Assembly: GCA_963691705.1 (NCBI GenBank)
Contig: OY829542.1
Location: 32,040,579-32,104,578, forward strand
Direction: 5' to 3'
DNA length: 64,000 nucleotides
Source: Viola odorata
Lineage: Eukaryota; Streptophyta; Magnoliopsida; Malpighiales; Violaceae
Shown: positions 37,381 through 51,500 of the stretch, piece after piece
Numbering within the stretch: the stretch's first letter is position 1
Layout: each line of letters starts with the position of its first letter
Notes under the pieces: model-generated
What the model saw: the letters and a program-made list of their open reading frames with translations, nothing else
What the model was told of the DNA's origin: nothing
The model's database searches: none
Translations under genes and position numbers: made by a program

Positions 37381-39540
37381 CCCTCATGCTCGTATCATCT
37401 CCTCCATCTTAAAATGGATTCGTCCTCGAATCTGCCCGCTCCATTCCTTTGCGAATTTCACACATAGTACCTACATCGGAGAGATATGCATCAGCACTAT
37501 GGAAAAGGGTTGGAAAATAACTAAAAGGTAAGTCAAAGCGATGATGTGAAAATAAGTCTGTAGACTTCAAAAGACAAGGAATTTTCTCCCATGGGAGAAG
37601 AATAGGCTTGGGAATTATTACATGAAATAACCCTAAGCTACCCTTCACTTAAGGCCTTAACCGCGGGCTTGAAGAGATTGGCTTGGAGAGCTAGCGCAAG
37701 GCCTCGGATGGCTTAGGCGCGGGGACTTCATGGGATGCTAGGGTTGGCACGCCTGGTGCGCGCATGTCTTCATGGTTTACGAGGACTTGGCGCGGAGTTC
37801 CTCATGGCTTGCGCGACCTATCCGTGAGCTCTTCACGTGGATACGAGTGAGAGCCCTCATGCTCGTATCATCTCCTCCATCTTAAAATGGATTCGTCCTC
37901 GAATCTGCCCGCTCCATTCCTTTGCGAATTTCACACATAGTACCTACATCGGAGAGATATGCATCAGCACTATGGAAAAGGGTTGGAAAATAACTAAAAG
38001 GTAAGTCAAAGCGATGATGTGAAAATAAGTCTGTAGACTTCAAAAGACAAGGAATTTTCTCCCATGGGAGAAGAATAGGCTTGGGAATTATTACATGAAA
38101 TAACCCTAAGCTACCCTTCACTTAAGGCCTTAACCGCGGGCTTGAAGAGATTGGCTTGGAGAGCTAGCGCAAGGCCTCGGATGGCTTAGGCGCGGGGACT
38201 TCATGGGATGCTAGGGTTGGCACGCCTGGTGCGCGCATGTCTTCATGGTTTACGAGGACTTGGCGCGGAGTTCCTCATGGCTTGCGCGACCTATCCGTGA
38301 GCTCTTCACGTGGATACGAGTGAGAGCCCTCATGCTCGTATCATCTCCTCCATCTTAAAATGGATTCGTCCTCGAATCTGCGCGCTCCATTCCTTTGCGA
38401 ATCTCACGCATAGTACCTACATCGGAGAGATATGCATCAGCACTATGGAAAAGGGTTGGAAAATAACGAAAAGGTAACTCAAAGCGATGATGTGAAAATA
38501 AGACTGTAGACTTCAAAAGACAAGGAATTTTCCCCCATGGGCAAAGAGTAGGCTTGGGAATTATTACATGAAATAACCCTAAGCTACCCTTCACTTAAGG
38601 CCTTAACCGCGGGCTTGAAGAGATTGGCTTGGAGAGCTAGCGCAAGACCTCGGATGGCTTAGGCGCGGGGACTTCATGGGATGCTAGGATTGGCACCCCT
38701 GGTGTGCGCATGTCTTCATGGTTTGCGAGGACTTGGCGTGGCATTCCTCATGGCTTGCGCGGTCTATCCGTGAGGTCTTCACGTGGATACGAGTGAGAGC
38801 CCTCATGCTCGGATCATGTCCTCCATCTTAAAATGGATTCGTCATCGAATCTGCCCGCTCCATTCCTTTGCGAATTTCACACATAGTACCTACATCGGAG
38901 AGATATGCATCAGCACTATGGAAAAGGGTTGGAAAATAACTAAAAGGTAAGTCAAAGCGATGATGTGAAAATAAGTCTGTAGACTTCAAAAGACAAGGAA
39001 TTTTCTCCCATGGGAGAAGAATAGGCTTGGGAATTATTACATGAAATATCCCTAAACTACCCTTCACTTAAGGCCTTGACCGCGGGCTTGAAGAGATTGG
39101 CTTGGAGAGCTAGCGCAAGGCCTCGGATTGCTTAGGCGCGGGGACTTCATGGGATGCTAGGATTGGCACCCCTGGTGTGCACATGTCTTCATGGTTTGCG
39201 AGGACTTGGCGTGGCATTCCTCATGGCTTGCGCGGTCTATCCGTGAGGTCTTCACGTGGATACGAGTGAGAGCCCTCATGCTCGTATCATGTCCTCCATC
39301 TTAAAATGGATTCGTCATCGAATCTGCCCGCTCCATTCCTTTGCGAATTTCACACATAGTACCTACATCGGAGAGATATGCATCAGCACTATGGAAAAGG
39401 GTTGGAAAATAACTAAAAGGTAACTCAAAGCGATGATGTGAAAATAAGTCTGTAGACTTCAAAAGACAAGGAATTTTCCCCCATGGGCAAAATGTAGGCT
39501 TGGGAATTATTACATGAAATAACCCTAAGCTACCCTTCAC
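37176..39540. repeat. Run of chimeric monomers
   Basis: The monomers end at 37648, 38121, 38594, 39067 and 39540. Their left ends come from E, C, C, F and F-like sequence. Their right ends mix C (GGTAAGTC with the 16-bp palindrome), F (AATTTCACACATAG) and A' (AACGAAAAGG, AAGACTGTAG). The right halves ending at 37648 and 38121 look the same, as expected for a single-monomer duplication. No fixed higher-order unit is visible. Confidence 0.75.
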
Positions 39541-39869
39541 TTAAGGCCTTAACCGCGGGCTTGAAGAGATTGGCTTGGAGAGCTAGCGCAAGGCCTCGGA
39601 TGGCTTAGGCGCGGGGACTTCATGGGATGCTAGGGTTGGCACGCCTGGTGCGCGCATGTCTTCATGGTTTACGAGGACTTGGCGCGGAGTTCCTCATGGC
39701 TTGCGCGACCTATCCGTGAGCTCTTCACGTGGATACGAGTGAGAGCCCTCATGCTCGTATCATCTCCTCCATCTTAAAATGGATTCGTCCTCGAATCTGC
39801 GCGCTCCATTCCTTTGCGAATCTCACGCATAGTACCTACATCGGAGAGATATGCATCAGCACTATGGAA

Positions 39870-42180
39870 AAGGGTTGGAAAATAACGAAAAGGTAACTCA
39901 AAGCGATGATGTGAAAATAAGACTGTAGACTTCAAAAGACAAGGAATTTTCTCCCATGCGAGAAGAGTAGGCTTGGGAATTGTTAAATGAAATAACCCTA
40001 AACTACCCTTCAGTTAAGGCCTTGACCGCGGGCTTGAAGAGATTGGCTTGGAGAGCTAGCGCAAGACCTCGGATGGCTTAGGCGCGGGGACTTCATGGGA
40101 TGCTAGGATTGGCACCCCTGGTGTGCACATGTCTTCATGGTTTGCGAGGACTTGGCGTGGCATTCCTCATGGCTTGCGCGGTCTATCCGTGAGGTCTTCA
40201 CGTGGATACGAGTGAGAGCCCTCATGCTCGTATCATGTCCTCCATCTTAAAATGGATTCGTCATCGAATCTGCCCGCTCCATTCCTTTGCGAATTTCACA
40301 CATAGTACCTACATCGGAGAGATATGCATCAGCACTATGGAAAAGGGTTGGAAAATAACTAAAAGGTAACTCAAAGCGATGATGTGAAAATAAGTCTGTA
40401 GACTTCAAAAGACAAGGAATTTTCCCCCATGGGCAAAGAGTAGGCTTGGGAATTATTACATGAAATAACCCTAAGCTACCCTTCACTTAAGGCCTTAACC
40501 GCGGGCTTGAAGAGATTGGCTTGGAGAGCTAGCGCAAGGCCTCGGATGGCTTAGGCGCGGGGACTTCATGGGATGCTAGGGTTGGCACGCCTGGTGCGCG
40601 CATGTCTTCATGGTTTACGAGGACTTGGCGCGGAGTTCCTCATGGCTTGCGCGACCTATCCGTGAGCTCTTCACGTGGATACGAGTGAGAGCCCTCATGC
40701 TCGTATCATCTCCTCCATCTTAAAATGGATTCGTCCTCGAATCTGCGCGCTCCATTCCTTTGCGAATCTCACGCATAGTACCTACATCGGAGAGATATGC
40801 ATCAGCACTATGGAAAAGGGTTGGAAAATAACGAAAAGGTAACTCAAAGCGATGATGTGAAAATAAGACTGTAGACTTCAAAAGACAAGGAATTTTCCCC
40901 CATGGGCAAAGAGTAGGCTTGGGAATTATTACATGAAATAACCCTAAGCTACCCTTCACTTAAGGCCTTAACCGCGGGCTTGAAGAGATTGGCTTGGAGA
41001 GCTAGCGCAAGACCTCGGATGGCTTAGGCGCGGGGACTTCATGGGATGCTAGGATTGGCACCCCTGGTGTGCGCATGTCTTCATGGTTTGCGAGGACTTG
41101 GCGTGGCATTCCTCATGGCTTGCGCGGTCTATCCGTGAGGTCTTCACGTGGATACGAGTGAGAGCCCTCATGCTCGTATCATGTCCTCCATCTTAAAATG
41201 GATTCGTCATCGAATCTGCCCGCTCCATTCCTTTGCGAATTTCACACATAGTACCTACATCGGAGAGATATGCATCAGCACTATGGAAAAGGGTTGGAAA
41301 ATAACTAAAAGGTAAGTCAAAGCGATGATGTGAAAATAAGTCTGTAGACTTCAAAAGACAAGGAATTTTCTCCCATGGGAGAAGAATAGGCTTGGGAATT
41401 ATTACATGAAATATCCCTAAACTACCCTTCACTTAAGGCCTTGACCGCGGGCTTGAAGAGATTGGCTTGGAGAGCTAGCGCAAGGCCTCGGATTGCTTAG
41501 GCGCGGGGACTTCATTGGATGCTAGGGTTGGCACGCCTGGTGCGTCGTCGTCTTCATGGTTTGTGAGGACTTGGCGTGGCGTTCCTCATGGCTTGCCCGG
41601 CCTATCCGTGAGGTCTTCATGTGGATATGAGTGAGACCCCTCATGCTCGTATCATCTCCTCCCTCTTCAAATGGATTCGTCCTCGAATCTGCGCGCTCCA
41701 TTCCTATGCGAATGTCACACATAGTACCTACATAGGAGAGGTATGCATCAACACTATGGAAAAGGGTTGGAAAATAACGAAAAGGTAACTCAAAGCGATG
41801 TTGTGAAAATAAGTCTGTAGACATCAAAAGACAAAGAATTTTCCCCCATGGGCGAAGAGTAGGCTTGGGAATTATTACATGAAATAACCCTAAACTACCC
41901 TTCACTTAAGGCCTTGACCGCGGGCTTGAAGAGATTGGCTTGGAGAGCTAGCGCAAGGCCTCGGATGGCTTAGGCGCGGGGACTTCATGGGATGCTAGGG
42001 TTGGCACGCCTGGTGCGCGTATGTCTTCATGCTTTGCGAGGACTTGGCGCGGCGTTCCCATGGCGTGCGCGGCCTATCCGTGAGGTCTTCACGTGGATAC
42101 GAGTGAGAGCCCTCATGCTCGTATCATCTCCTCCCTATTAAAATGGATTCGTCCTTGAATCTGCACACTTCATTCCTTTG
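39870..42180. repeat. Segmental duplication 2, left copy (about 2.3 kb)
   Basis: Markers are TTCAGTTAAGG at 40010-40020, GTGTGCACATG near 40121 and the 1-bp deletion GTTCCCATGG near 42058. All recur 5,202-5,201 bp downstream. Ends are approximate. Confidence 0.83.
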
Positions 42181-42377
42181 CGAATTTCACACATAGTACC
42201 TACATCGGAGAGATATGCATCAGCACTATGGAAATGGGTTGGAAAATAACTAAAAGGTAACTCAAAGCGATGATGTGAAAATAAGTCTGTAGACTTCAAA
42301 AGACAAGGAATTTTCCCCCATGGGCAAAGAGTAGGCTTGGGAATTATTACATGAAATAACCCTAAGCTACCCTTCAC
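41906..42377. repeat. B/F recombinant monomer
   Basis: The left part is type B (CATGCTTTGCG, TCCCTATTAAAATGG, GATTCGTCCTTGAATC). It switches to type F at about 42184 (AATTTCACACATAG, GGAAATGGG). The switch coincides with the end of duplication 2's left copy and the start of duplication 1's right copy. Confidence 0.8.
42051..42064. other. 1-bp deletion (GTTCCCATGG for GTTCCTCATGG)
   Basis: One base is lost in a B-type left end, giving a 472-bp monomer. The identical deletion lies at 47255-47264. It is the best single marker for segmental duplication 2. Confidence 0.88.
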
Positions 42378-44480
42378 TTAAGGCCTTAACCGCGGGCTTG
42401 AAGAGATTGGCTTGGAGAGCTAGCGCAAGGCCTCGGATGGCATAGGCGCGGGGACTTCATGGGATGCTAGGGTTGGCACGCCTGGTGCGCGCATGTCTTC
42501 ATCGTTTACGAGGACTTGGCGCGGAGTTCCTCATGGCTTGCGCGACCTATCCGTGAGCTCTTCACGTGGATACGAGTGAGAGCCCTCATGCTCGTATCAT
42601 CTCCTCCATCTTAAAATGGATTCGTCCTCGAATCTGCGCGCTCCATTCCTTTGCGAATCTCACGCATAGTACCTACATCGGAGAGATATGCATCAGCACT
42701 ATGGAAAAGGGTTGGAAAATAACTAAAAGGTAAGTCAAAGCGATGATGTGAAAATAAGTCTGTAGACTTCAAAAGACAAGGAATTTACTCCCATGGGAGA
42801 AGAATAGGCTTGGGAATTATTACATGAAATATCCCTAAACTACGCTTCACTTAAGGCCTTGACCGCGGGCTTGAAGAGATTGGCTTGGAGAGCTAGCGCA
42901 AGGCCTCAGATTGCTTAGGCGCGGGGACTTCATTGGATGCTAGGGTTGGCACGCCTGGTGCGTCGTCGTCTTCATGGTTTGCGAGGACTTGGCGTGGCGT
43001 TCCTCATGGCTTGCCCGGCCTATCCGTGAGGTCTTCATGTGGATATGAGTGAGACCCCTCATGCTCGTATCATCTCCTCCCTCTTCAAATGGATTCGTCC
43101 TCGAATCTGCGCGCTCCATTCCTATGCGAATGTCACACATAGTACCTACATAGGAGAGTTATGCATCAACACTATGGAAAAGGGTTGGAAAATAACGAAA
43201 AGGTAACTCAAAGCGATGTTGTGAAAATAAGTCTGTAGACATCAAAAGACAAAGAATTTTCCCCCATGGGCGAAGAGTAGGCTTGGGAATTATTACATGA
43301 AATAACCCTAAACTACCCTTCACTTAAGGCCTTGACCGCGGGCTTGAAGAGATTGGCTTGGAGAGCTAGCGCAAGGCCTCGGATGGCTTAGGCGCGGGGA
43401 CTTCATGGGATGCTAGGGTTGGCACGCCTGGTGCGCGTATGTCTTCATGCTTTGCGAGGACTTGGCGCGGCGTTCCTCATGGCGTGCGCGGCCTATCCGT
43501 GAGGTCTTCACGTGGATACGAGTGAGAGCCCTCATGCTCGTATCATCTCCTCCCTATTAAAATGGATTCGTCCTTGAATCTGCACACTTCATTCCTTTGC
43601 GAATGTCACACAGAGTACCTACATCGGAGAGATATGCATCACCACTATGGAAAAGGCTTGAAAAATAACTAAAAGGTAACTCAAAGCGATGATGTGAAAA
43701 TAAGTCTGTAGACTTCAAAAGACAAGGAATTTTCCCCCATGGGCAAAGAGTAGGCTTGGGAATTATTACATGAAATAACCCTAAGCTACCCTTCACTTAA
43801 GGCCTTAACCGCGGGCTTGAAGAGATTGGCTTGGAGAGCCAGCGCAAGGGCTCGAATGGCTTAGGCGCGGGGACTTCATGGGATGATTGGGTTGGCACCC
43901 CTGGTGTGCGCATGTCTTCATGGTTTGCGAGGACTTGGCGTGGCATTCCTCATGGCTTGCGCGGTCTATCCGTGAGGTCTTCACGTGGATACGAGTGAGA
44001 GCACTCATGCTCGTATCATGTCCTCCATCTTAAAATGGATTCGTCATCGAATCTGCCCGCTCCATTCCTTTGCGAATGTCACACATAGTACCTACATCGG
44101 AGAGATATGCATCAGCACTATGGAAAAGGGTTGGAAAATAACTAAAAGGTAACTCAAAGCGATGATGTGAAAATAAGTCTGTAGACTTCAAAAGACAAGG
44201 AATTTTCTCCCATGGGAAAAGAATAGGCTTGGGAATTGTTAAATGAAATAACCCTAAACTACCCTTCACTTAAGGCCTTGACCGCGGGCTTGAAGAGATT
44301 GGCTTGGAGAGCTAGCGCAAGGCCTCGGATGGCTTAGGCGCGGGGACTTCATGGGATGCTAGGGTTGGCACGCCTGGTGCGCGCATGTCTTCATGGTTTG
44401 CGAGGACTTAGCGCGGCATTCCTCATGGCTTGCGCGGCTTGTCCGTGAGGTCTTCACGTGGATACGAGTGAGAGCCCTCA
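42200..44480. repeat. Segmental duplication 1, right copy
   Basis: It carries the same rare changes as 35110-37380, shifted by 7,094 bp (15 x 473 minus the 1-bp deletion near 42058). After about 44480 this copy continues into type E, whereas the left copy continues into a C-like monomer. Confidence 0.85.
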
Positions 44481-45069
44481 TGCTCGTATCATCTCCTCCA
44501 TCTTAAAATGGATTCGTCCTCGAATCTGCGCGCTCCATTCCTTTGCGAATGTCACGCATAGTACCTACATCGGAGAGATATGCATCAGCACTATGGAAAA
44601 GGGTTGGAAAATAACTAAAAGGTAACTCAAAGCGATGTTGTGAAAATAAGTCCGTAGACATCAAAAGACAAGGAATTTTCTCCCATGGGAAAAGAATAGG
44701 CTTGGGAATTATTAAATGAAATATCCCTAAACTACCCTTCACTTAAGGCCTTGACCGTGGGCTTGAAGAGATTGGCTTGGAGACCTATCGCAAGACCTCG
44801 GATTGCTTAGGCGCGGGGACTTCATGGGATGCTAGGGTTGGTACGCCTGGTGCGTCGTTGTCTTCATGGTTTGCGAGGACTTGGCGTGGCGTTCCTCATG
44901 GCTTGCCCGGCCTATCCGTGAGGTCTTCATGTGGATATGAGTGAGACCACTCATGCTCGTATCATCTCCTCCCTCTTCAAATGTATTCGTCCTCGAATCT
45001 ACGCGCTCCATTCCTTTGCGAATGTCACACATAGTACCTACATAGGAGAGGTATGCATCAACACTATGG

Positions 45070-47380
45070 AAAAGGGTTGGAAAATAACGAAAAGGTAACT
45101 CAAAGCGATGATGTGAAAATAAGACTGTAGACTTCAAAAGACAAGGAATTTTCTCCCATGCGAGAAGAGTAGGCTTGGGAATTGTTAAATGAAATAACCC
45201 TAAACTACCCTTCAGTTAAGGCCTTGACCGCGGGCTTGAAGAGATTGGCTTGGAGAGCTAGCGCAAGACCTCGGATGGCTTAGGCGCGGGGACTTCATGG
45301 GATGCTAGGATTGGCACCCCTGGTGTGCACATGTCTTCATGGTTTGCGAGGACTTGGCGTGGCATTCCTCATGGCTTGCGCGGTCTATCCGTGAGGTCTT
45401 CACGTGGATACGAGTGAGAGCCCTCATGCTCGTATCATGTCCTCCATCTTAAAATGGATTCGTCATCGAATCTGCCCGCTCCATTCCTTTGCGAATTTCA
45501 CACATAGTACCTACATCGGAGAGATATGCATCAGCACTATGGAAAAGGGTTGGAAAATAACTAAAAGGTAACTCAAAGCGATGATGTGAAAATAAGTCTG
45601 TAGACTTCAAAAGACAAGGAATTTTCCCCCATGGGCAAAGAGTAGGCTTGGGAATTATTACATGAAATAACCCTAAGCTACCCTTCACTTAAGGCCTTAA
45701 CCGCGGGCTTGAAGAGATTGGCTTGGAGAGCTAGCGCAAGGCCTCGGATGGCTTAGGCGCGGGGACTTCATGGGATGCTAGGGTTGGCACGCCTGGTGCG
45801 CGCATGTCTTCATGGTTTACGAGGACTTGGCGCGGAGTTCCTCATGGCTTGCGCGACCTATCCGTGAGCTCTTCACGTGGATACGAGTGAGAGCCCTCAT
45901 GCTCGTATCATCTCCTCCATCTTAAAATGGATTCGTCCTCGAATCTGCGCGCTCCATTCCTTTGCGAATCTCACGCATAGTACCTACATCGGAGAGATAT
46001 GCATCAGCACTATGGAAAAGGGTTGGAAAATAACGAAAAGGTAACTCAAAGCGATGATGTGAAAATAAGACTGTAGACTTCAAAAGACAAGGAATTTTCC
46101 CCCATGGGCAAAGAGTAGGCTTGGGAATTATTACATGAAATAACCCTAAGCTACCCTTCACTTAAGGCCTTAACCGCGGGCTTGAAGAGATTGGCTTGGA
46201 GAGCTAGCGCAAGACCTCGGATGGCTTAGGCGCGGGGACTTCATGGGATGCTAGGATTGGCACCCCTGGTGTGCGCATGTCTTCATGGTTTGCGAGGACT
46301 TGGCGTGGCATTCCTCATGGCTTGCGCGGTCTATCCGTGAGGTCTTCACGTGGATACGAGTGAGAGCCCTCATGCTCGTATCATGTCCTCCATCTTAAAA
46401 TGGATTCGTCATCGAATCTGCCCGCTCCATTCCTTTGCGAATTTCACACATAGTACCTACATCGGAGAGATATGCATCAGCACTATGGAAAAGGGTTGGA
46501 AAATAACTAAAAGGTAAGTCAAAGCGATGATGTGAAAATAAGTCTGTAGACTTCAAAAGACAAGGAATTTTCTCCCATGGGAGAAGAATAGGCTTGGGAA
46601 TTATTACATGAAATATCCCTAAACTACCCTTCACTTAAGGCCTTGACCGCGGGCTTGAAGAGATTGGCTTGGAGAGCTAGCGCAAGGCCTCGGATTGCTT
46701 AGGCGCGGGGACTTCATTGGATGCTAGGGTTGGCACGCCTGGTGCGTCGTCGTCTTCATGGTTTGCGAGGACTTGGCGTGGCGTTCCTCATGGCTTGCCC
46801 GGCCTATCCGTGAGGTCTTCATGTGGATATGAGTGAGACCCCTCATGCTCGTATCATCTCCTCCCTCTTCAAATGGATTCGTCCTCGAATCTGCGCGCTC
46901 CATTCCTATGCGAATGTCACACATAGTACCTACATAGGAGAGGTATGCATCAACACTATGGAAAAGGGTTGGAAAATAACGAAAAGGTAACTCAAAGCGA
47001 TGTTGTGAAAATAAGTCTGTAGACATCAAAAGACAAAGAATTTTCCCCCATGGGCGAAGAGTAGGCTTGGGAATTATTACATGAAATAACCCTAAACTAC
47101 CCTTCACTTAAGGCCTTGACCGCGGGCTTGAAGAGATTGGCTTGGAGAGCTAGCGCAAGGCCTCGGATGGCTTAGGCGCGGGGACTTCATGGGATGCTAG
47201 GGTTGGCACGCCTGGTGCGCGTATGTCTTCATGCTTTGCGAGGACTTGGCGCGGCGTTCCCATGGCGTGCGCGGCCTATCCGTGAGGTCTTCACGTGGAT
47301 ACGAGTGAGAGCCCTCATGCTCGTATCATCTCCTCCCTATTAAAATGGATTCGTCCTTGAATCTGCACACTTCATTCCTT
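45070..47380. repeat. Segmental duplication 2, right copy
   Basis: It carries the same markers: TTCAGTTAAGG near 45211, GTGTGCACATG near 45323 and GTTCCCATGG near 47257. The flanks differ from the left copy on both sides. Confidence 0.83.
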
Positions 47381-48523
47381 TGCGAATGTCACACAGAGTA
47401 CCTACATCGGAGAGATATGCATCAGCACAATGGAAAAGGCTTGAAAAAGAACTAAAAGGTAACTCAAAGCGATGATGTGAAAATAAGTCTGTAGACTTCA
47501 AAAGACAAGAAATTTTCCCCCATGGGCAAAGAGTAGGCTTGGGAATTATTACATGAAATAACCCTAAGCTACCCTTCACTTAAGGCCTTAACCGCGGGCT
47601 TGAAGAGATTGGCTTGGAGAGCTAGCGCAAGGCCTCGGATGGCTTAGGCGCGGGGACTTCATGGGATGCTAGGGTTGGCACGCCTGGTGCGCGTATGTCT
47701 TCATGCTTTGCGAGGACTTGGCGCGGCGTTCCTCATGGCGTGCGCGGCCTATCCGTGAGGTCTTCACGTGGATACGAGTGAGAGCCCTCATGCTCGTATC
47801 ATCTCCTCCCTATTAAAATGGATTCGTCCTTGAATCTGCACACTTCATTCCTTTGCGAATGTCACACAAAGTACCTACATCGGAGAGATATGCATCAGCA
47901 CTATGGAAAAGGCTTGAAAAATAACTAAAAGGTAACTCAAAGCGATGATGTGAAAATAAGTCTGTAGACTTCAAAAGACAAGGAATTTTCCCCCATGGGC
48001 AAAGAGTAGGCTTGGGAATTATTACATGAAATAACCCTAAGCTACCCTTCACTTAAGGCCTTAACCGCGGGCTTGAAGAGATTGGCTTGGAGAGCTAGCG
48101 CAAGGCCTCGGATGGCTTAGGCGCGGGGACTTCGTGGGATGCTAGGGTTGGCACGCCTGGTGCGCGCATGTCTTCATGGTTTACGAGGACTTGGCGCGGA
48201 GTTCCTCATGGCTTGCGCGACCTATCCGTGAGCTCTTCACGTGGATACGAGTGAGAGCCCTCATGCTCGTATCATCTCCTCCATCTTAAAATGGATTCGT
48301 CCTCGAATCTGCGCGCTCCATTCCTATGCGAATGTCACACATAGTACCTACATAGGAGAGGTATGCATCAACACTATGGAAAAGGGTTGGAAAATAACGA
48401 AAAGGTAACTCAAAGCGATGTTGTGAAAATAAGTCTGTAGACATCAAAAGACAGAATTTTCCCCCATGGGCGAAGAGTAGGCTTGGGAATTATTACATGA
48501 AATAACCCTAAACTACCCTTCAC
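47108..48523. repeat. B-B-C/A stretch before the heptamers
   Basis: Two B monomers (47108-47579 and 47580-48052) are followed by a C-left/A-right chimera (48053-48523). The first B has several private changes (GCACAATGG, AAAGAACTAAAAGG, GACAAGAAATT). The chimera has a 2-bp deletion near 48452 (GACAGAATT for GACAAAGAATT). Confidence 0.82.
48451..48460. other. 2-bp deletion in C/A chimera
   Basis: ACAGAATTTT replaces ACAAAGAATTTT, so this monomer is 471 bp. Confidence 0.85.
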
Positions 48524-51500
48524 TTAAGGCCTTGACCGCGGGCTTGAAGAGATTGGCTTGGAGAGCTAGCGCAAGGCCTCGGATGGCTTAGGCGCGGGGA
48601 CTTCATGGGATGCTAGGGTTGGCACGCCTGGTGCGCGTATGTCTTCATGCTTTGCGAGGACTTGGCGCGGAGTTCCTCATGGCGTGCGCGGCCTATCCGT
48701 GAGGTCTTCACGTGGATACGAGTGAGAGCCCTCATGCTCGTATCATCTCCTCCCTATTAAAATGGATTCGTCCTTGAATCTGCACACTTCATTCCTTTGC
48801 GAATGTCACACAGAGTACCTACATCGGAGAGATATGCATCAGCACTATGGAAAAGGCTTGAAAAATAACTAAAAGGTAACTCAAAGCGATGATGTGAAAA
48901 TAAGTCTGTAGACTTCAAAAGACAAGGAATTTTCCCCCATGGGCAAAGAGTAGGCTTGGGAATTATTACATGAAATAACCCTAAGCTACCCTTCACTTAA
49001 GGCCTTAACCGCGGGCTTGAAGAGATTGGCTTGGAGAGCCAGCGTAAGGCCTCGAATGGCTTAGGCGCGGGGACTTCATGGGATGATAGGGTTGGCACCC
49101 CTGGTGTGCGCATGTCTTCATGGTTTGCGAGGACTTGGCGTGGCATTCCTCATGGCTTGCGCGGTCTATCCGTGAGGTCTTCACGTGGATACGAGTGAGA
49201 GCCCTCATGCTCGTATCATGTCCTCCATCTTAAAATGGATTCGTCATCGAATCTGCCCGCTCCATTCCTTTGCGAATGTCACACATAGTACCTACATCGG
49301 AGAGATATGCATCAGCACTATGGAAAAGGGTTGGAAAATAACTAAAAGGTAACTCAAAGCGATGATGTGAAAATAAGTCTGTAGGCTTCAAAAGACAAGG
49401 AATTTTCTCCCATGGGAAAAGAGTAGGCTTGGGAATTGTTAAATGAAATAACCCTAAACTACCCTTCACTTAAGGCCTTGACCGCGGGCTTGAATAGATT
49501 GGCTTGGAGAGCTAGCGCAAGGCCTCGGATGGCTTAGGCGCGGGGACTTCATGGCATGCTAGGGTTGGCACGCCTGGTGCGCGCATGTCTTCATGGTTTG
49601 CGAGGACTTAGCGCGGCATTCCTCATGGCTTGCGCGATTTGTCCGTGAGGTCTTCACGTGGATACGAGTGAGAGCCCTCATGCTCGTATCATCTCCTCCA
49701 TCTTAAAATGGATTCGTCCTCGAATCTGCGCGCTCCATTCCTTTGCGAATGTCACGCATAGTACCTACATCGGAGAGATATGCATCAGCACTATGGAAAA
49801 GGGTTGGAAAATAACTAAAAGGTAACTCAAAGCGATGTTGTGAAAATAAGTCCGTAGACATCAAAAGACAAGGAATTTTCTCCCATGGGAAAAGAATAGG
49901 CTTGGGAATTATTAAATGAAATATCCCTAAACTACCCTTCACTTAAGGCCTTGACCGTGGGCTTGAAGAGATTGGCTTGGAGACCTAGCGCAAGACCTCG
50001 GATTGCTTAGGCGCGGGGACTTCATGGGATGCTAGGGTTGGTACGCCTGGTGCGTCGTTGTCTTCATGGTTTGCGAGGACTTGGCGTGGCGTTCCTCATG
50101 GCTTGCCCGGCCTATCCGTGAGGTCTTCATGTGGATATGAGTGAGACCACTCATGCTCGTATCATCTCCTCCCTCTTCAAATGGATTCGTCCTCGAATCT
50201 ACGCGCTCCATTCCTTTGCGAATGTCACACATAGTACCTACATAGGAGAGGTATGCATCAACACTATGGAAAAGGGTTGGAAAATAACGAAAGGGTAACT
50301 CAAAGCGATGATGTGAAAATAAGACTGTAGACTTCAAAAGACAAGGAATTTTCTCCCATGCGAGAAGAGTAGGCTTGGGAATTGTTAAATGAAATAACCC
50401 TAAACTACCCTTCACTTAAGGCCTTGACCGCGGGCTTGAAGAGATTGGCTTGGAGAGCTAGCGCAAGACCTCGGATGGCTTAGGCGCGGGGACTTCATGG
50501 GATGCTAGGGTTGGCACCCCTGGTGTGCGCATGTCTTCATGGTTTGCGAGGACTTGGCATGGCATTCCTCATGGCTTGCGCGGTCTATCCGTGAGGTCTT
50601 CACGTGGATACGAGTGAGAGCCCTCATGCTCGTATCATGTCCTCCATCTTAAAATGGATTCGTCATCGAATCTGCCCGCTCCATTCCTTTGCGAATTTCA
50701 CACATAGTACCTACATCGGAGAGATATGCATCAGCACTATGGAAATGGGTTGGAAAATAACTAAAAGGTAACTCAAAGCGATGATGTGAAAATAAGTCTG
50801 TAGACTTCAAAAGACAAGGAATTTTCCGCCATGGGCAAAGAGTAGGCTTGGGAATTATTACATGAAATAACCCTAAGCTACCCTTCACTTAAGGCCTTAA
50901 CCGCGGGCTTGAAGAGATTGGCTTGGAGAGCTAGCGCAAGGCCTCGGATGGCTTAGGCGCGGGGACTTCATGGGATGCTAGGGTTGGCACGCCTGGTGCG
51001 CGCATGTCTTCATGGTTTGCGAGGACTTGGCGCGGAGTTCCTCATGGCTTGCGCGACCTATCCGTGAGCTCTTCACGTGGATACGAGTGAGAGCCCTCAT
51101 GCTCGTATCATCTCCTCCATCTTAAAATGGATTCGTCCTCGACTCTGCGCGCTCCATTCCTTTGCGAATCTCACGCATAGTACCTACATCGGAGAGATAT
51201 GCATCAGCACTATGGAAAAGGGTTGGAAAATAACTAAAAGGTAAGTCAAAGCGATGATGTGAAAATAAGTTTGTAGACTTCAAAAGACAAGGAATTTTCT
51301 CCCATGGGAGAAGAATAGGCTTGGGAATTATTACATGAAATATCCCTAAACTACCCTTCACTTAAGGCCTTGACCGCGGGCTTGAAGAGATTGGCTTGGA
51401 GAGCTAGCGCAAGGCCTCGGATTGCTTAGGCGCGGGGACTTCATTGGATGCTAGGGTTGGCACGCCTGGTGCGTCGTCGTCTTCATGGTTTGCGAGGACT

